This document shows, piece after piece, positions 1 to 42,000 of a stretch of 64,000 bases of DNA. Numbering within the stretch: the stretch's first letter is position 1; every line of letters starts with the position of its first letter. Under the pieces are notes generated by a model. The model saw nothing but the letters and a program-made list of their open reading frames with translations, did not search any database and was not told the origin of the DNA. Source of the stretch: Oxyruncus cristatus (lineage: Eukaryota; Chordata; Aves; Passeriformes; Cotingidae); NCBI GenBank assembly GCA_013399855.1, contig VXAY01000716.1:114509-178508 (forward strand), read 5' to 3'. The position numbers and the translations under genes are program-made.

Positions 1-29864
<29,864 letters not shown>

Positions 29865-31446
29865 CAGTGGCACAGTAGCAGCCGCAGTTTCTGTACCGTA
29901 CCCAACCCTCCGGTTCCGTTGCCAGAAGAGTTTCCTCCCGTTGTGCTTCTTTGGGGCTTTGCTCTTTTTTTTTTTTCCTCCTTTTTTTTCCTTAATTAAA
30001 AGAAAAATCTGCCAACAGGAGACAGTCACCCACCTTTCTCCCTGTCTTCCCACGGCCTGGGAAGGATTCTGTCTCAGTTCTCCAGGCAGCCTGTCCTCCC
30101 TAAAGCTCTGAACGCCTGCCCTGCTCCCTCTGCTCCTGCCCTGTGGGCCATGTCCTGGGAGCACCGTGGGGAGCCCTGGTCAGGGCACAGCAGCTGCTCT
30201 GTGACCCTGCCTGCAAGAGCCTCCTCCCTCCCTAGAGCAGGGGGGAACAGTGTGGGGCAACCCCTGCTTTGTGCTTGGGGTTTGGGCTTGTTCCTCTTTA
30301 CCAGGGATGGGCAGGAGGAAGGGGCCGGGGGACAGTGGTAGGGACGTCCCTCACCTGCAGGATCCAGGTCAGGAGAGCTCATGGCTCTGAATTGGCTTCA
30401 GAGGACGAGGAAGCCCCGAGTTCCTCTGCAACAGCCCAGCCCATACTCTGCTGATGGTGCAGATGAAGAGTTTTCCAGCTGCCCCCAGCCCATGGTTTGC
30501 TGTTTAACAATCCTGCTCGGGAATGAACTGCACTTCCTGGGGGAGGGAAAACCAGGAAAAAAGGAAAAAAAGAGAAAAGAAAAAAAAGGAAAAAACCCCA
30601 GATTGTTAAAGCTGCAGACAGGACCCTAGGTGAAACGTAACAAGGTTTTGAACCAAATCCATGTGAGTATGGCTGTGACTGGCATTTTGTTGACTTTCTT
30701 TTTGGGTGAAAAGGGCACTGTGGCAGCAGCAGATGTATTTTCTGTGACTTCTGTGTTTGACTGGAAAGAAAAAAAAACACCCCAACCCACTGTAAATTGT
30801 GTATGAAACAAATTGTCCTACGGTTGTTTTGTCTATTTTCAACCCTGGTTTTGGTCAAGCATCTGGTATCTGTTCTGGGTTCTCCCTTTTCTCTTGTAAC
30901 TGCTGTAGTGCTCCCCGGTTCAGTACGGACCCATCTGTTTCAGTAGAAGAGATCCCTGTGGGCCCTTCTCCCCCGGTCTCTGTGAACACGCATGCACTTG
31001 GTTCAGGTGGTTTGAAATCAGTGCTGCTACAACTCGATGGGGTTTCCCTTTTCTTTCTCCCTCCACACGCTTAGTTGGTCAACTTGGCTGGATATGCTCA
31101 ACTCGTTTTCCTTGGCTTATCCCGAAGTCTGGAGTTTCTATCTTGTATTTGAAAGCTCTCTCTGCCCAGAAGGACTGTCCCTCCCTCTGTAGTGGAACCC
31201 TGCCAGCTTCCTGCTCTCCTGTGTATGTGTTTGTAGCTGTATTAGTAGCAGTGCAGTTCCCACGTGCGAAAGTACGAGCGACTGAATGTCTGTGCCGACC
31301 TCGCTGAGAAGGGAAGAAACCCAAGTTTGTGGCTCCTCCTTTTCCTCTCTCCATCCCCCCCCAACACTGAGTTTAACCAGTTCTGTACATAGATCTCCCA
31401 TCGGTTGTGTCTCTACATTACTCTTCTTTTAAAACCTACACTTAAT

Positions 31447-31452
31447 AATAAA
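31447..31452 (+). promoter_or_regulatory. Candidate proximal poly(A) signal AATAAA of AAK1
   Basis: AATAAA lies in an AT-rich context and is followed within 30 bases by a GT-rich segment (AAGTGTGTTGTATC). It is about 1.6 kb after the short-form stop and could give a shorter 3' UTR. Confidence 0.5.
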
Positions 31453-34400
31453 AGTATTGCTTAAGTGTGTTGTATCATTACATGTGTATACTGCACTTTC
31501 CAAGAGAAGCTTTACATGAGAACTATGGAAATGACCTTAGTAAAATTGTGGATAGAACTTTATTATTTTTTTGTTTTATATTCCTAAAGCACAGGCGAGC
31601 TGGACTGGAAAACATGAAGACGCTATAGATAGAAAGTTATTGTATAGTCAGATACTGAGATTATATGAAAAGAGAATGGATTTTAAAAAGTAACCATCTA
31701 CTGTATATTAGAAACAAAGATTTCTGTGAATTAAAGTACTTTTAAAGAATGTTTAAGATTTTAAATCTAATGGCGCTTGTTCAAGGGTTCTGGAAAAAAA
31801 TGACAAATGCACTGGGTTGTTAATAACGCTATTAAATAAGCAGATGTGAATGTTTATTTTATTGCTTTTTCAAGTAGCTGTTCGTGGGTGTGGGTGGAAA
31901 TACGATATTTTAGAGATGTCTGTACTTAGACCTTCATCAGCAAATACTCGCCACGTGTTTGCAGAGTGAATGGGAGATGAGAGGTGAGGTGAGTGGAGAC
32001 TGGGGATTCATTTTAAACTGCAGAGACTGGCACTGGCACTGGTTAGTGTTGGTGCTGCTCAGAACTGGGGAGTTTGTGTGAAAGCTGTTGCTGGGGGAGG
32101 ACAAACTGAACCTCCTCCCGTGTCCCTATGGGACATGTTTGGTACCTGGTGTTTCCCAGTGGTGTAAGAGTGAGGCTGTTGTAGCTTGGTTGGAGCCTTG
32201 TTTGAAACCAAGGGGGATGTTGCTGTCCCCTCTGAAGGGTTGTGGGGTCAGGAGGTGTTAAGGAACATGGCACAAACCTACAGTCAGTGAAATCCCAGCA
32301 GTGTTCTCCTCTCTGCCCGGTGCTGTTCCTGAGTGTTGGGATGACAGAGGGGTCTGGGGCTTGCAGTGGTGGCATTGACTGTTCTGGTGGATCCTCCTGT
32401 CAGGGTACTGCAAACACAGCCACAGGACAGGGAGTAATTTCCCTTCACGTCAAGGTTGTGCTCTGGGTGCAAGAACAAACTGGGTTTGGGTGGGAAATGT
32501 TCAAAGAGTAGCTGGAATTTTGATATTGCTCTCGGTTGCTCCGTGGGGACTTGGGCTGAGAGGCCCTTGCTTTTGGAAACCTTCTGGTTCACCTTTTAAC
32601 CAAATGGGCTCAAGTGTCACCCCCAGTGCAGAGATCAGCCAATTGTGTTGTTTCTGACAATTCCCACTGGTTGGGAGCATCCATCCCAAACCACAAGGTG
32701 CAGCGTCCTGGGTTTGGACTGTCCAAGTCTTCCTGGGTCCCTTGGGCCTTGCTTGGCTGCAGGTGCTGTGCAGGGGCAGTCTGGGGTGGGTGGGTGGGAC
32801 AATCTTGGCACCCTTGGCTTTGTGGCAAACCCAGGTCCTCCTCCACAGGTGAAGGGCAGCTTGAGCCAATCTGTGGAGAGCAAAATTATTTTTAGTGGGG
32901 GCTTCTTGCAAAGGAACAATGAAGGTGTTCCTTGGCCTGAAAGCTTGCAGGGTGTTGCCTCCAGTGGCTGTCCAAAACCACCGTATTTGAAAATTGTGTT
33001 GTGTTTTTTTTTTTTAAAATTTGTTATTACAGTGAAAGTTCAAGTGCAATTTGGAGCAAAGACAGAGTTCAGCAGCTTTTGTGTTATCCAGGCAAAGGTG
33101 AAATGTGGACCTTGTGGGTCCCTGACTACAGGAAATGCCATCGGGTGCCCCGGGTGCTGCAGCAGCTGAAGCGGGGGCATGTTGAAGTTCAGCCCAACTT
33201 CTGTAGTTCAGGCACTCCCCCGGGAATCAGTCAGAGCTGGGGGGTAGCTGTGGGGGGCAGGGATGTGACAGGGGGTGCTCTGAGGAGTGAGGTGATGCTC
33301 GGCTCGGTCACCGGCAGCCGGGCGAGGGTTCCCCGCTCTCTCTGTGCTGAGGTGTGTGGGCACCGCACTCTCAGCTGCTCCCCTGCAGCAGGAAACACAG
33401 ACCTGGAGGGGGAATTAAAGAAGGGTTTCTCGTGTTTATTTGTTGCTCCCGTGCAGTCCCTGCCTGTGCTGGGAGGAGCCCTGGTCAGCGCCGGCTGTGC
33501 TCTGCCCCGAGCGCCAGCTCCAAGCGCAGCTCCACATCTTGCTGTTCCCAGGAGGAAGGGGGGGCTGCTCCAGGGACATCCATAGTGTGGGACCTGTGCT
33601 CCTGCCTGGCACAGGAGGGAGGTTCACCCCATGGAACTCGCCTTGTGTTTTCCTTAGGGGGTCACTGGCTGCACCTTAGAGAGGACTCATGTCCATAATT
33701 CCTGGTTTAGGGGCAGCACAAGGATGCTGTTGGTGCCCAGGGGGTCAGTTTGGGAATTGCTGGAATGTGGGGTTTGGGCTTGGTTTAGCTCCTGCCAGGT
33801 CTCACTGTCATGGTGCAGATGGCTGTACATGAGTGCCCAAACCGGGGCATTAAATTCCGTATCTTCTGGAATTGCAGGCCCTGGCTCTGCCCCCAGTCTG
33901 CCCCTGTGCAGTGGCTCTGGGCAGAAACACAGCACCAGTAGTTCTGTCTGGACTGCGCAGTGGCACCGGTGACACTGACCTCTGGTGCCCTGCTGTGGTA
34001 CCTCCTTGCTGGAAGTGCTGCCTGGGGGTGGTTCTGCACTGCTTTTAAGGAGATTGCTTCTAGGAATTGGGATGCAAGGAAAGGCTCCACTGTGCAAGAA
34101 CGAAGGAAGGAGTCGTCTTTTGACTCTTTTTAAATGCTAAACTACTAATCCTGTGCACTGGTAATTGTGCTGATCTTTAGCTGCTGTTACTGCTGAGACC
34201 TTCCTGACTTTGGCTTGAAATCAGGAGAGTTTTCTGTCTCCCCTGACTTTGTTTTGGACTCTGCTCCAGAAGTGAGGTCCTCATCACTGTGGTGACTGCT
34301 CTGCCTCCTGTCATAGGGAGTAAATGTTTTCTGATTTTCCTCTTGGTTATTTTGGTACTCTCCCTCTTCAAGGCACTGTTTTCCTTGGAAGCTGGGGAAA

Positions 34401-36478
34401 CTCCAGGTATCAGGGCTGTAACATGGCCTTTCCTTCAGGTTGCTGTCTGGATACACAAAGGGTGTATTTCTGGGGTACTGAGTGATAAGTGGTTTTATTT
34501 GTAAGGTTCTCCCTGTGGAAAGAGAGCTTGAGTATAGTTTGGAATTTTCTTGAGTACCTATATCTGACCCTGGAATAAAATACTATACACCAGTGTTGTA
34601 CAGGGGTAGGGAGGAACCTCATCTGTAAGCTCCAGCTTCTGTAAAGATTTGCTGCTGTAAAGCTTGTGGCTGTTTGCAGTGTGCATTCCTTAAACCTGAG
34701 CACCAAGGAAAACCTGAGGGATGCTTCCCCATGGAGGAACACCCAGACCTCGGGAGTCTGGAGGAGGAGGGGACAAGGAGCTTCCCAGTGAAGGTGCCTG
34801 TCTCAGGGTAGGCAGGTGTTGGGAAATGCTGCCTGTGCCAAAGGGACATCTCTGCATGAGGGGTTGTGGTGCTTTGTGTGCTGGCCCAGGAGATCCAGGC
34901 CTGGTTTTTTCAGGCCCCTTGAACAGCGTGAACAGGGCCCAGTCCCATGGGGAAGGGACAGGGCTCCAAACCAAGAGGCACTGCCTTAGTTTGATGGGAT
35001 TTAGACTTGGATTGACTCTTGCTGTCACCAGGTCATGCAGTGACCCCTTCTGTCCTTCCCTGTAACACACAACAAACTGTGTCTGTTTTGGCCATCCAGG
35101 CCTTTTCATGTGGAACTGTCCCTGGAGTGCCTCAGCCCAGCTGGTCTCTGATCTCAGCCCTGCTGGAGCATCTGAAATTCCCTGTTGTCCTGAGAGTCAG
35201 GGACATGAGCCTCTGGAATCATGGTCTGTGAGACCCATAGTTATGGCTGCTTATGGGAAGCACTGGCCTTGTGTTGTTGTCTCTGCCCTGCCTGTCACAC
35301 AGCGGGGTTGGGTTGGGTTTGGTTCTGTATTTCAGCCTCAGCATTAGCTCAGAGCCTTTGTCAACATCTGACAGCAGCAGCTGTGAGAGGCGTCTGAGCC
35401 ACGCACACAGATGTTGGCTGAGGTAAAACACTGGTATGATGGTGTCGTTCCTGTTGTAGGGATGCTGCTATAGCTCCTTCTGGGACCATTCCTTTGCTTT
35501 CTGCCAAAGGAAATGCTGAGGGAGCCAGGGAATGTGGGAAAGAAGCTGCTGAGATAAGTTACAGTGGGAGGGGTCTGAAGTGCCAGGTCTCCCTTGTCCA
35601 GGATCAGAGACATAGACCATGGCAGTGCAGTTGCTGCTCCGGTCCTGTCAGTGAATTCCCAAACTCTCAGGTGACATTTTACCATCTCTGTGCCCATTTT
35701 TGTTGTGGTCTAATTATCAGGGCCCTTCCTTTGTGGTATCACCCGGCAGCTCTGACTGAAACGGCTCCTGCTGAGGCATCGCTTAGTTTTTATCTCCCAG
35801 AGTAACTCACAGCTCCTGCACTGGCCTTGGCAAGGGAGAAAACAGCCTCTGGGCATCCAGTGCCCTCCTCAGTTAGGATGGGCCGAGAGAGCATTGGAAA
35901 AAGCAATTTTTCCTGAACTAGAGCCTTGTGCCTCTCGTGTGGTGCCTCCCTTTCAGAGACAGTGCTGCTCCTGCCCTAAGCAGGCGGGCTGAGATCCTGT
36001 CGTCCCCTGACTCTGTCCCAGACATCACGGCTTACGTGGGCACAGGCACCTGCTGACACACAACCAGTTAGGGAATTAGGGAATACCAACCAAATGGTGG
36101 GTTTGTGCTGTTCTCGTGCAGAGCGGGCCCTTGGTTTGCACTGGCATCATGTTCTCCACAGTAAATGCCTTTTTCCCTTGGATCTTTAATCTGCAGTTCA
36201 GTGGGGAATTCAGAGGCATTTGTGTAACGTGGCAGCTGCTCTTGCTCTGCCTCAGCCTGTGTGCCCAGAATGTCCCAGTAACAGCTGGGTAGCGTGGACC
36301 CACCTCCACCGGGGCCGTGTGTTCCTGTGATCCAAGGGTGGCATCTCAGGGGAAACCAGTGCAACAACAGAGGCTTCAGGAAAGACAGAGGGTATTTTTG
36401 TAGAGCAACTGGTCAAATGTTCACATATCTGCACTGTCTTTATTTAGCAGTGTCATGTATCCAAGTGAAGAGTTTCCC

Positions 36479-36484
36479 AATAAA
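36479..36484 (+). promoter_or_regulatory. Candidate distal poly(A) signal AATAAA of the AAK1 short form
   Basis: AATAAA is followed by a T-rich stretch and then CTGCTGTGTCTTTAAT, which resembles a downstream GU/U element. It is the last strong signal before the long-form terminal exon at 37637. Confidence 0.5.
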
Positions 36485-36505
36485 TACCGGTTTTGATGCC
36501 TAATG

Positions 36506-37636
36506 AACGACTGCTGTGTCTTTAATTGTGAGAGCTGATGGAGAACGGGATAACCTGTGTTTGTCCATGGGCTTGATGGAGCAGTGCCTTGAGGGCTTGA
36601 TGGGTGTGTAAACATGAACAGAGTTTCCCCTGGGTGAGGAGGCTGCTCTGGCACAGCAGGGTGTGTGGGTCAGTGCCCTGCTGTCCGTGGGGACCAACCA
36701 GCCTCCTCAGCCTCCTCGTTCTTCCTGCAATTCCTACTGCTTAGTTTTCATGTGATTTTTTCCTGTCCTCTTGCTAACATGAGTCCAATGACACACTCCC
36801 CACCTGCCAGTAGTTCTGTGAAGGTAAGAGATCTTCTGTTCTGTCTGTGTGAGTTGTGAGGCAAAACCAACCCTGGAGAAGGGCAGGGCAGCCTCTTCCT
36901 GCACTGTCTTGTTATCAAATCCAGAAACAAGCCAGGTCATTGTAGTTACGATCCTTGATTTAAAGTCAGGGCGTGGATGTTTAAAAGTCATTTCTTTGGC
37001 AGTGGTTTAAAATGATGCTGCTGCAGTTACCAGGATTCACTAAAAGCTGTAGGCTGACCTTCAGTCTTTGAAAGGGACATGTTATTTTAGCAGATTGCGG
37101 GGCACCCCTGTGTATTTTCCAAGCCTGAGTGTAATTCCACGTATCCGTGGGCTGGCTCACAGGAGCAGAGGCTGTGCCAAGAGATAGCTGTGCTCAGAGG
37201 GTGGGCAGCAGGCAATGGCAGAACTTGTCTGTCTGCTGGAGCTTCACTCTGGGCAGCAGCGTTAGGACATGGAACCCTCTGCCACGGTGGTTGTTGTCGA
37301 GGTGGGAGGGAGAGGAGACCGTCTGGGGTGGTGCTGAGAGTGCTGCGTGTGCCCCATGCGTGTGTCAAACATCCTCCACCTCTGAGCAGTGGTACGTGTG
37401 TGTCCCCAGGCCTGAGGCAGCGCTGGGTTAGTTGTGTGTCAGCTCGTGTGTCGTAAACACCTTCCCTGGCATTTTTAGTTCCATTGGTTTGCCCTCCCTC
37501 TCCCGCCCATTTTCCATGCGTGCTGGTGGTTTCCATCTGAATAGTGTGATGTTCTTGTGTAGTAAGTACCTCTCGTTCTGACTGATGACCAGGGAGATGG
37601 AGCTGGTTGAGTAACACTCTCCTCTTGTGTTTGTAG
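36506..37636 (+). other. AAK1L intron end (after the putative distal poly(A) site)
   Basis: No repeat or exon is recognised. It ends in the T-rich acceptor of the long-form terminal exon. Confidence 0.6.
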
Positions 37637-38769
37637 GTCTGCAGAGGGATCCAGGCAAGTTCCCAGCAGTAGCTCTTGAGCTCTGTAAAGGAGATTCTGG
37701 CAGTGATGGACTCACTTTGTACAAGGGTCAGTCCAAGATGCTGGAGGTGAAAGTGCAGCACAACGCGGAGTCGGAATATTTAGCCAGAGATGGTCCTTCA
37801 AGCAACAGCTCCTTCTACAGCAGTGAAGGAGAGGGGACAGACCATGAGGGAGATATTCTGGATTGCAGCGGGTCCAGGCCTTTACTGATGGATTCAGAAG
37901 AGGAAGAGGAGACGTGCAAGCTGTGCCCAGGGTTTCTGCAGCCTGTGCCCAGGGAGAGGCACGAGGCCTCCAAGGGAGATCCCCACTCCCAGCCCAGAGC
38001 AGGGGAGATGCTGTTCCCAGCCTTCCAGTCGCACACCGGGGAGGCTTTTAACGAACCAGATGTTTTTGCCACGGCTCCTTTCCGAAGCTCCAGGAAAGTG
38101 CTGGATGAGGGGGACGTCTTTACCAAAGCTCCTTTTCTCTCCAAGGGCAATGCGGCTCTGCGACATCCAGAAGAAGCAGATGTGTTTCTGAGAGCCCCTT
38201 TCACCAAGAAGAGGAGCGTGGAAGAGTTGACTTCCCATAAGGAACCGTTCCCACCACCTGTTTTCCTAAGCCAAGGGGGCGAGGGCCGAGCCCACCCGGT
38301 GTTCCCCAGCCTGGATTCGGCAGCGCACGGGGCCACAGCCTCGGCGAGGTCTCAGTATCCTGCTGCCGGGTTCGCTCAGCCGGGCAGTCTCCACCCCTGC
38401 TCCGGGAGAGCCGTGGAGGCCCAGGAGAACGTCCCTGCTAAAGGGGGGCTGCCGGAGCAGGGGGACGTGGCTGCTGAGAGGAGCCAGGGCCACGCGCCGC
38501 CCCCGGACGCCGCGCTGGGCTCCGCGGGGAACAAGCCTTTCCGTCCGCAATCCCTGGCCAAGTATTCCCGCCACTACAGCCCCGAGGATGGGCCAGGCCT
38601 CGAGGCCAAGCCCATAGCTGCTTACAAAGTGGTGTCTCAGACCAACAGACAGGCCATAGCGGGCTCTGTCTCTGTGGTCTCGCTGCCTTCCAGGACTACG
38701 GAGCTGCCCGGCGCGGATCCCTTCGCCTCCGCGCCCTTCCCTCCCAAAGCGGGGAAGCAAAAGCCTTAA
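37637..38769 (+). CDS. AAK1: AAK1 alternative last exon, long (AAK1L-type) clathrin/adaptor-binding tail
   Basis: The acceptor is TTGTGTTTGTAG. The first two bases complete the same Gly codon as the short exon, and the frame then stays open for 376 codons to TAA at 38767-38769. The tail starts LQRDPGKFPAVALELCKGDS, has a Ser-rich and acidic stretch (DSEEEEETCKLC), and then carries three evenly spaced motifs: DVFATAPF (38059-38082), DVFTKAPF (38113-38136) and DVFLRAPF (38179-38202). A fourth, DPFASAPF (38716-38739), lies just before the end. Such D-x-F motifs are ligands of AP-2 ear domains, and BMP2K has similar repeats. A longer human splice form, AAK1L, with an extra C-terminal clathrin-binding domain is known, and this exon fits it. 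The exon is CpG-rich in its 3' half. An independent gene is unlikely, because no start codon or promoter is evident upstream and the phase matches AAK1. Confidence 0.88.
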
Positions 38770-38853
38770 CGTGCTGGGAGCTGGGGGCTGTGCTTCCTGC
38801 GGGGCACCTCGCACAGGACCTCTGACCTCTTAGTTGAAATGAATGACATAGCA

Positions 38854-38871
38854 ATATATATATATATATAA
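38854..38871 (+). repeat. (AT)n microsatellite in the AAK1L 3' UTR
   Basis: About nine AT dinucleotides lie 85 bases after the AAK1L stop codon, continuing into an A/T-rich segment. Confidence 0.9.
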
Positions 38872-39089
38872 AATAATTATTATTTTTGGTCGGAACTCTA
38901 TTTGCAGTGATAGGTAGTTGAACCGTTTTAAGTTATGGTAGTCCGAATGCCTGGCTCTCAGGATCCTCACAGCCTTTCTCACCTTCCTCCTCTCACTGTC
39001 TTCCCCCCATTTATTTTTTTAGATGCTTTTCCAAACTAGTAGTATTCCATATTTTCTGGTCCTGGCTAGAGAAATGCATTATAAGATGA

Positions 39090-39095
39090 ATTAAA
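39090..39095 (+). promoter_or_regulatory. Candidate poly(A) signal ATTAAA of the AAK1L form
   Basis: ATTAAA is about 320 bases after the long-form stop, in an AT-rich stretch. A further AATAAA is at 40913-40918, so the 3' end of the long transcript is not settled. Confidence 0.35.
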
Positions 39096-39099
39096 AGGT

Positions 39100-42000
39100 T
39101 TATTAATTACAGAGCAAGTCAAGCAGGACTTGCTAATGCTCTGGAAAGGACGTGATTCCACAGGTTAAAGGGTTGTTGTGACGTCCTTGCCGTCAGTGAT
39201 ATTCCTGCTGCTCAGCAGTGGTGTGGACGTGGCAGCCGTGGCTCTGGGTGGGTGTTGGTGGGTGATGTGCCCACCCAGCCAGAGCACTGCAGTGGTGTCT
39301 GGTGCCAGTTTGTGCAGTGTGGGACACGTGGCAGGGCTGCTCGGGCTGGGGCCACACAAGTCAGGGAAGGACTCACAGTGCCTTCAGTCTCGTGAACTCC
39401 AGTGAGGCAATCCGGCCATTCCTGCTGCTGGAAAATCAAATTATTGTGCAAACAATCAGGCAAAGCTTTCACTTTTACACATGTATTTCTTGTCTGGTCT
39501 ATGCCAAAGTGTAAGACCCGGAAATCTGCTCATGGTGAAGGAGAGATGTGTATTTACAGTATTAAAAATAGACCTTTTGGGGGAAATTTATGGTGCAAAC
39601 ATCTCCATAGCTGTGTTGATGTACCTCACGTGGTGTGACTTGGCCCTGTTAGACGGGTTTGTACTGGCAGAGCTTGACTCAGAGTAAATTCTGCCTTTTG
39701 TTTTCCTGTTGATTAAGGGTGAACTTAAACAAAATCCATTCACTCTCCTTCTGAAGTATTATGTTTCCTATCCCAATCCCAAAGAGAAGGACAAGTACTT
39801 ACTGTGTGACCAGTCAGAGTGGTCAGAGGAAGAATCACCCGGGCAGGCAGTGGGCAGACCCAGAGCAGGCTGTGCTCCCTGCCCTCCTCACTAGTGTAGG
39901 ACAGAGAGGAGAGTGAAACCTCCCATATTTATTGTGCAAAATGCCTGGTTGCATAAGTTGTCCTGATCTGCTGTTTCTGGCCTGCAAAGGCTGCTTTGTG
40001 GGCTGGCTCTCAAAGACCTGGTTGTCGGGGCTCTGTGGGATCCCAGTCCAAGCTCCCAGTCCAAGCTGGAGCCTTGAGCTGGGGGTAAAGGACACACTTT
40101 GAGTTTGGGGGTCTCCCACGAGTGGGTTTGGGGTCTTTGGGTGTTTGCAAAGGAATTGTTGAAGCCGTGGGTTGGCCTCTGAGGTCAGGACTGGCTGTAT
40201 GCAGAACAGGTTCCTCCCTGTCCACTTGCTGAGTGTTTGTAATCAAGAGAGCAAGTCCTGTGAGTAGTGTCCCTTGAGTAGTGTCCCTTGGAGAGAGGGA
40301 AGGATCAGCTGTAGCTCCTCCTGACTCACTGGAGTCACACCCTGGGGAGCTGCTGCAGCCGAAAGTAGACTTTGGTGTAGTTTGGAGAGGAAAAGACCCT
40401 GACACCACCTCCAGCACACGGCTCTGTCTGATGTCCAAATAATAAGTGTTACAGGAGGCACAGAAAAGACGTGTGTGAAGGCTGCAGAAAAGCAGGACAT
40501 TGCACAGTCTGGGGCAGACTCGCTGCTCACCTTCTGTCCCAGCCACACAACGGGAGGATGGATGGATGGAAAATCCCTGAGTGCTGGGAGGGGACTGCAA
40601 AGCATCTGCAAGTGGGAGTCACTGACTGCTCGATGTTACCTTTCCCCTCCCTGAATTTGAATCCCCTCCAAAATATCTTGAGTTGCAAGAGACGAGCCAG
40701 GTGTTCTGCTGGATGTGGGGATTGCTGGGAAGGCAGAGGGAAATGCTTGGGCTGAGGTCTGAGAGCCCTGGGCTGAGGAGGGAGAATACTGGAAAGCAGG
40801 GAGGCCATGTTGGCTTGCACAAGTTCCTGGTGAACAGTGACCTGCTGAGCCCAGGTCAGGTGGAGCTTGTGGAGCTGGGAACTTTCTGCCCTGCTCTGCT
40901 GCACTCACAGCTAATAAATATTGGTGCATAGTGGTGGTTTAGGGGCTTTCTGTCCTCTGTCACCACCTCCTGGAAACAGAAGTACTGTAAAGAAGTTTCT
41001 GGGTTTCCCTTGAGATGTTTATTCAGCAAAGCTGAGGCTGTTTATTATGTTTTGTTGTTTAGTTTTCTGTTTAAATACACACCCAAAAGGTGGTTGGTTT
41101 TGTTTTTTGTTTTAAACCTCTGTATCCCCAAGTTGGTTGTTGCTGGATGGATCAGTGAGAGGCACCGAGAGCGACTGTGACAGCAAACTGTGAATTCCAG
41201 GAGAAGGGAGCGTGAGGGCCCAGATTTGTCCCAGCACCCACCTGTGTCGCAGCCACACTGAACCAGGATGCTGCACTTGGCCTTGAGCTGTTCAATTCAC
41301 TCAGAAGCTGCTGGAAGGGAGGCCAGGCCTTGGCAGTGTGGGATGAACCTGCGGAACAGGGAGATGCTTCTCTGGAGCGAGCAGGTGCTGCGTGTGCTCA
41401 CCACGTGGGTTCAGGGTGTTCCCTCTGCTCGCTGGATTCAGGTTCTTCCTGCCCTTTGTTTTTTACTTGAAAAATTGCTTTTGGATAATTCTGTGAAGCT
41501 TCTGTCCTTGCCATGTCCAGGTGCCATGGAGCTGATGTTGGAGGAGTATTAGCCTGTCCCCTTTGTGCTCAGACAAAGGGAAGGTGCACTGAGGTGTCTG
41601 GGCTCATTTCCAGCCCTGATAGGTTGGGTCAGGCTGAATTTCCAGCTGGCATTTTGGCAGCTTTTTTGTCCTTCAGGCACTTTACACAAATTGCAGGCTG
41701 ACTGTTCCCCAGAGCTCACAATCCTGCCAGACACATCCAGTGCTTAAATGGTTTTAAATCTCTTTTGGGGGTGGAGGGAGTATCTCTGCATGTGGCTCAT
41801 AAAGTAATGGGACTTCTGGTTATGGTCAGAAGACCCAATTTCAATGCCTGTTACTCTGATGTCCTTCTCATTTCCAGCCTGTGTTCCTTCTAATGCTGCA
41901 CTGCCACTGCCGCAGCCTCAGTGTCACGAGTTGTAAGTGGAAATTTCATTTCTGTAGTCTCTGAAGCTTGCTGTTGTAATGTTAAAACAGGGAAGAATCA

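Larger units (their letters stand above)
29865..36505 (+). other. AAK1: Putative long 3' UTR of the AAK1 short form
   Basis: No coding exon is recognisable here. The stretch holds AATAAA signals at 31447-31452, 34574-34579 and 36479-36484. It also holds a purine tract (30551-30595, mostly A with GG interruptions) and an AT-rich block (about 31430-31900) that differs sharply from the surrounding GC-rich DNA. The last signal is followed about 25 bases later by a GT/T-rich element, as expected of a real poly(A) site. Human AAK1 also has a very long 3' UTR. The true 3' end is inferred, and part of the stretch could be intron of the long form only. Confidence 0.55.

Noticed and set aside
37815..38814. 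Reverse-strand frames of 114-182 codons
   Set aside because: They are antisense to the AAK1L terminal exon, whose phase and motifs are convincing.
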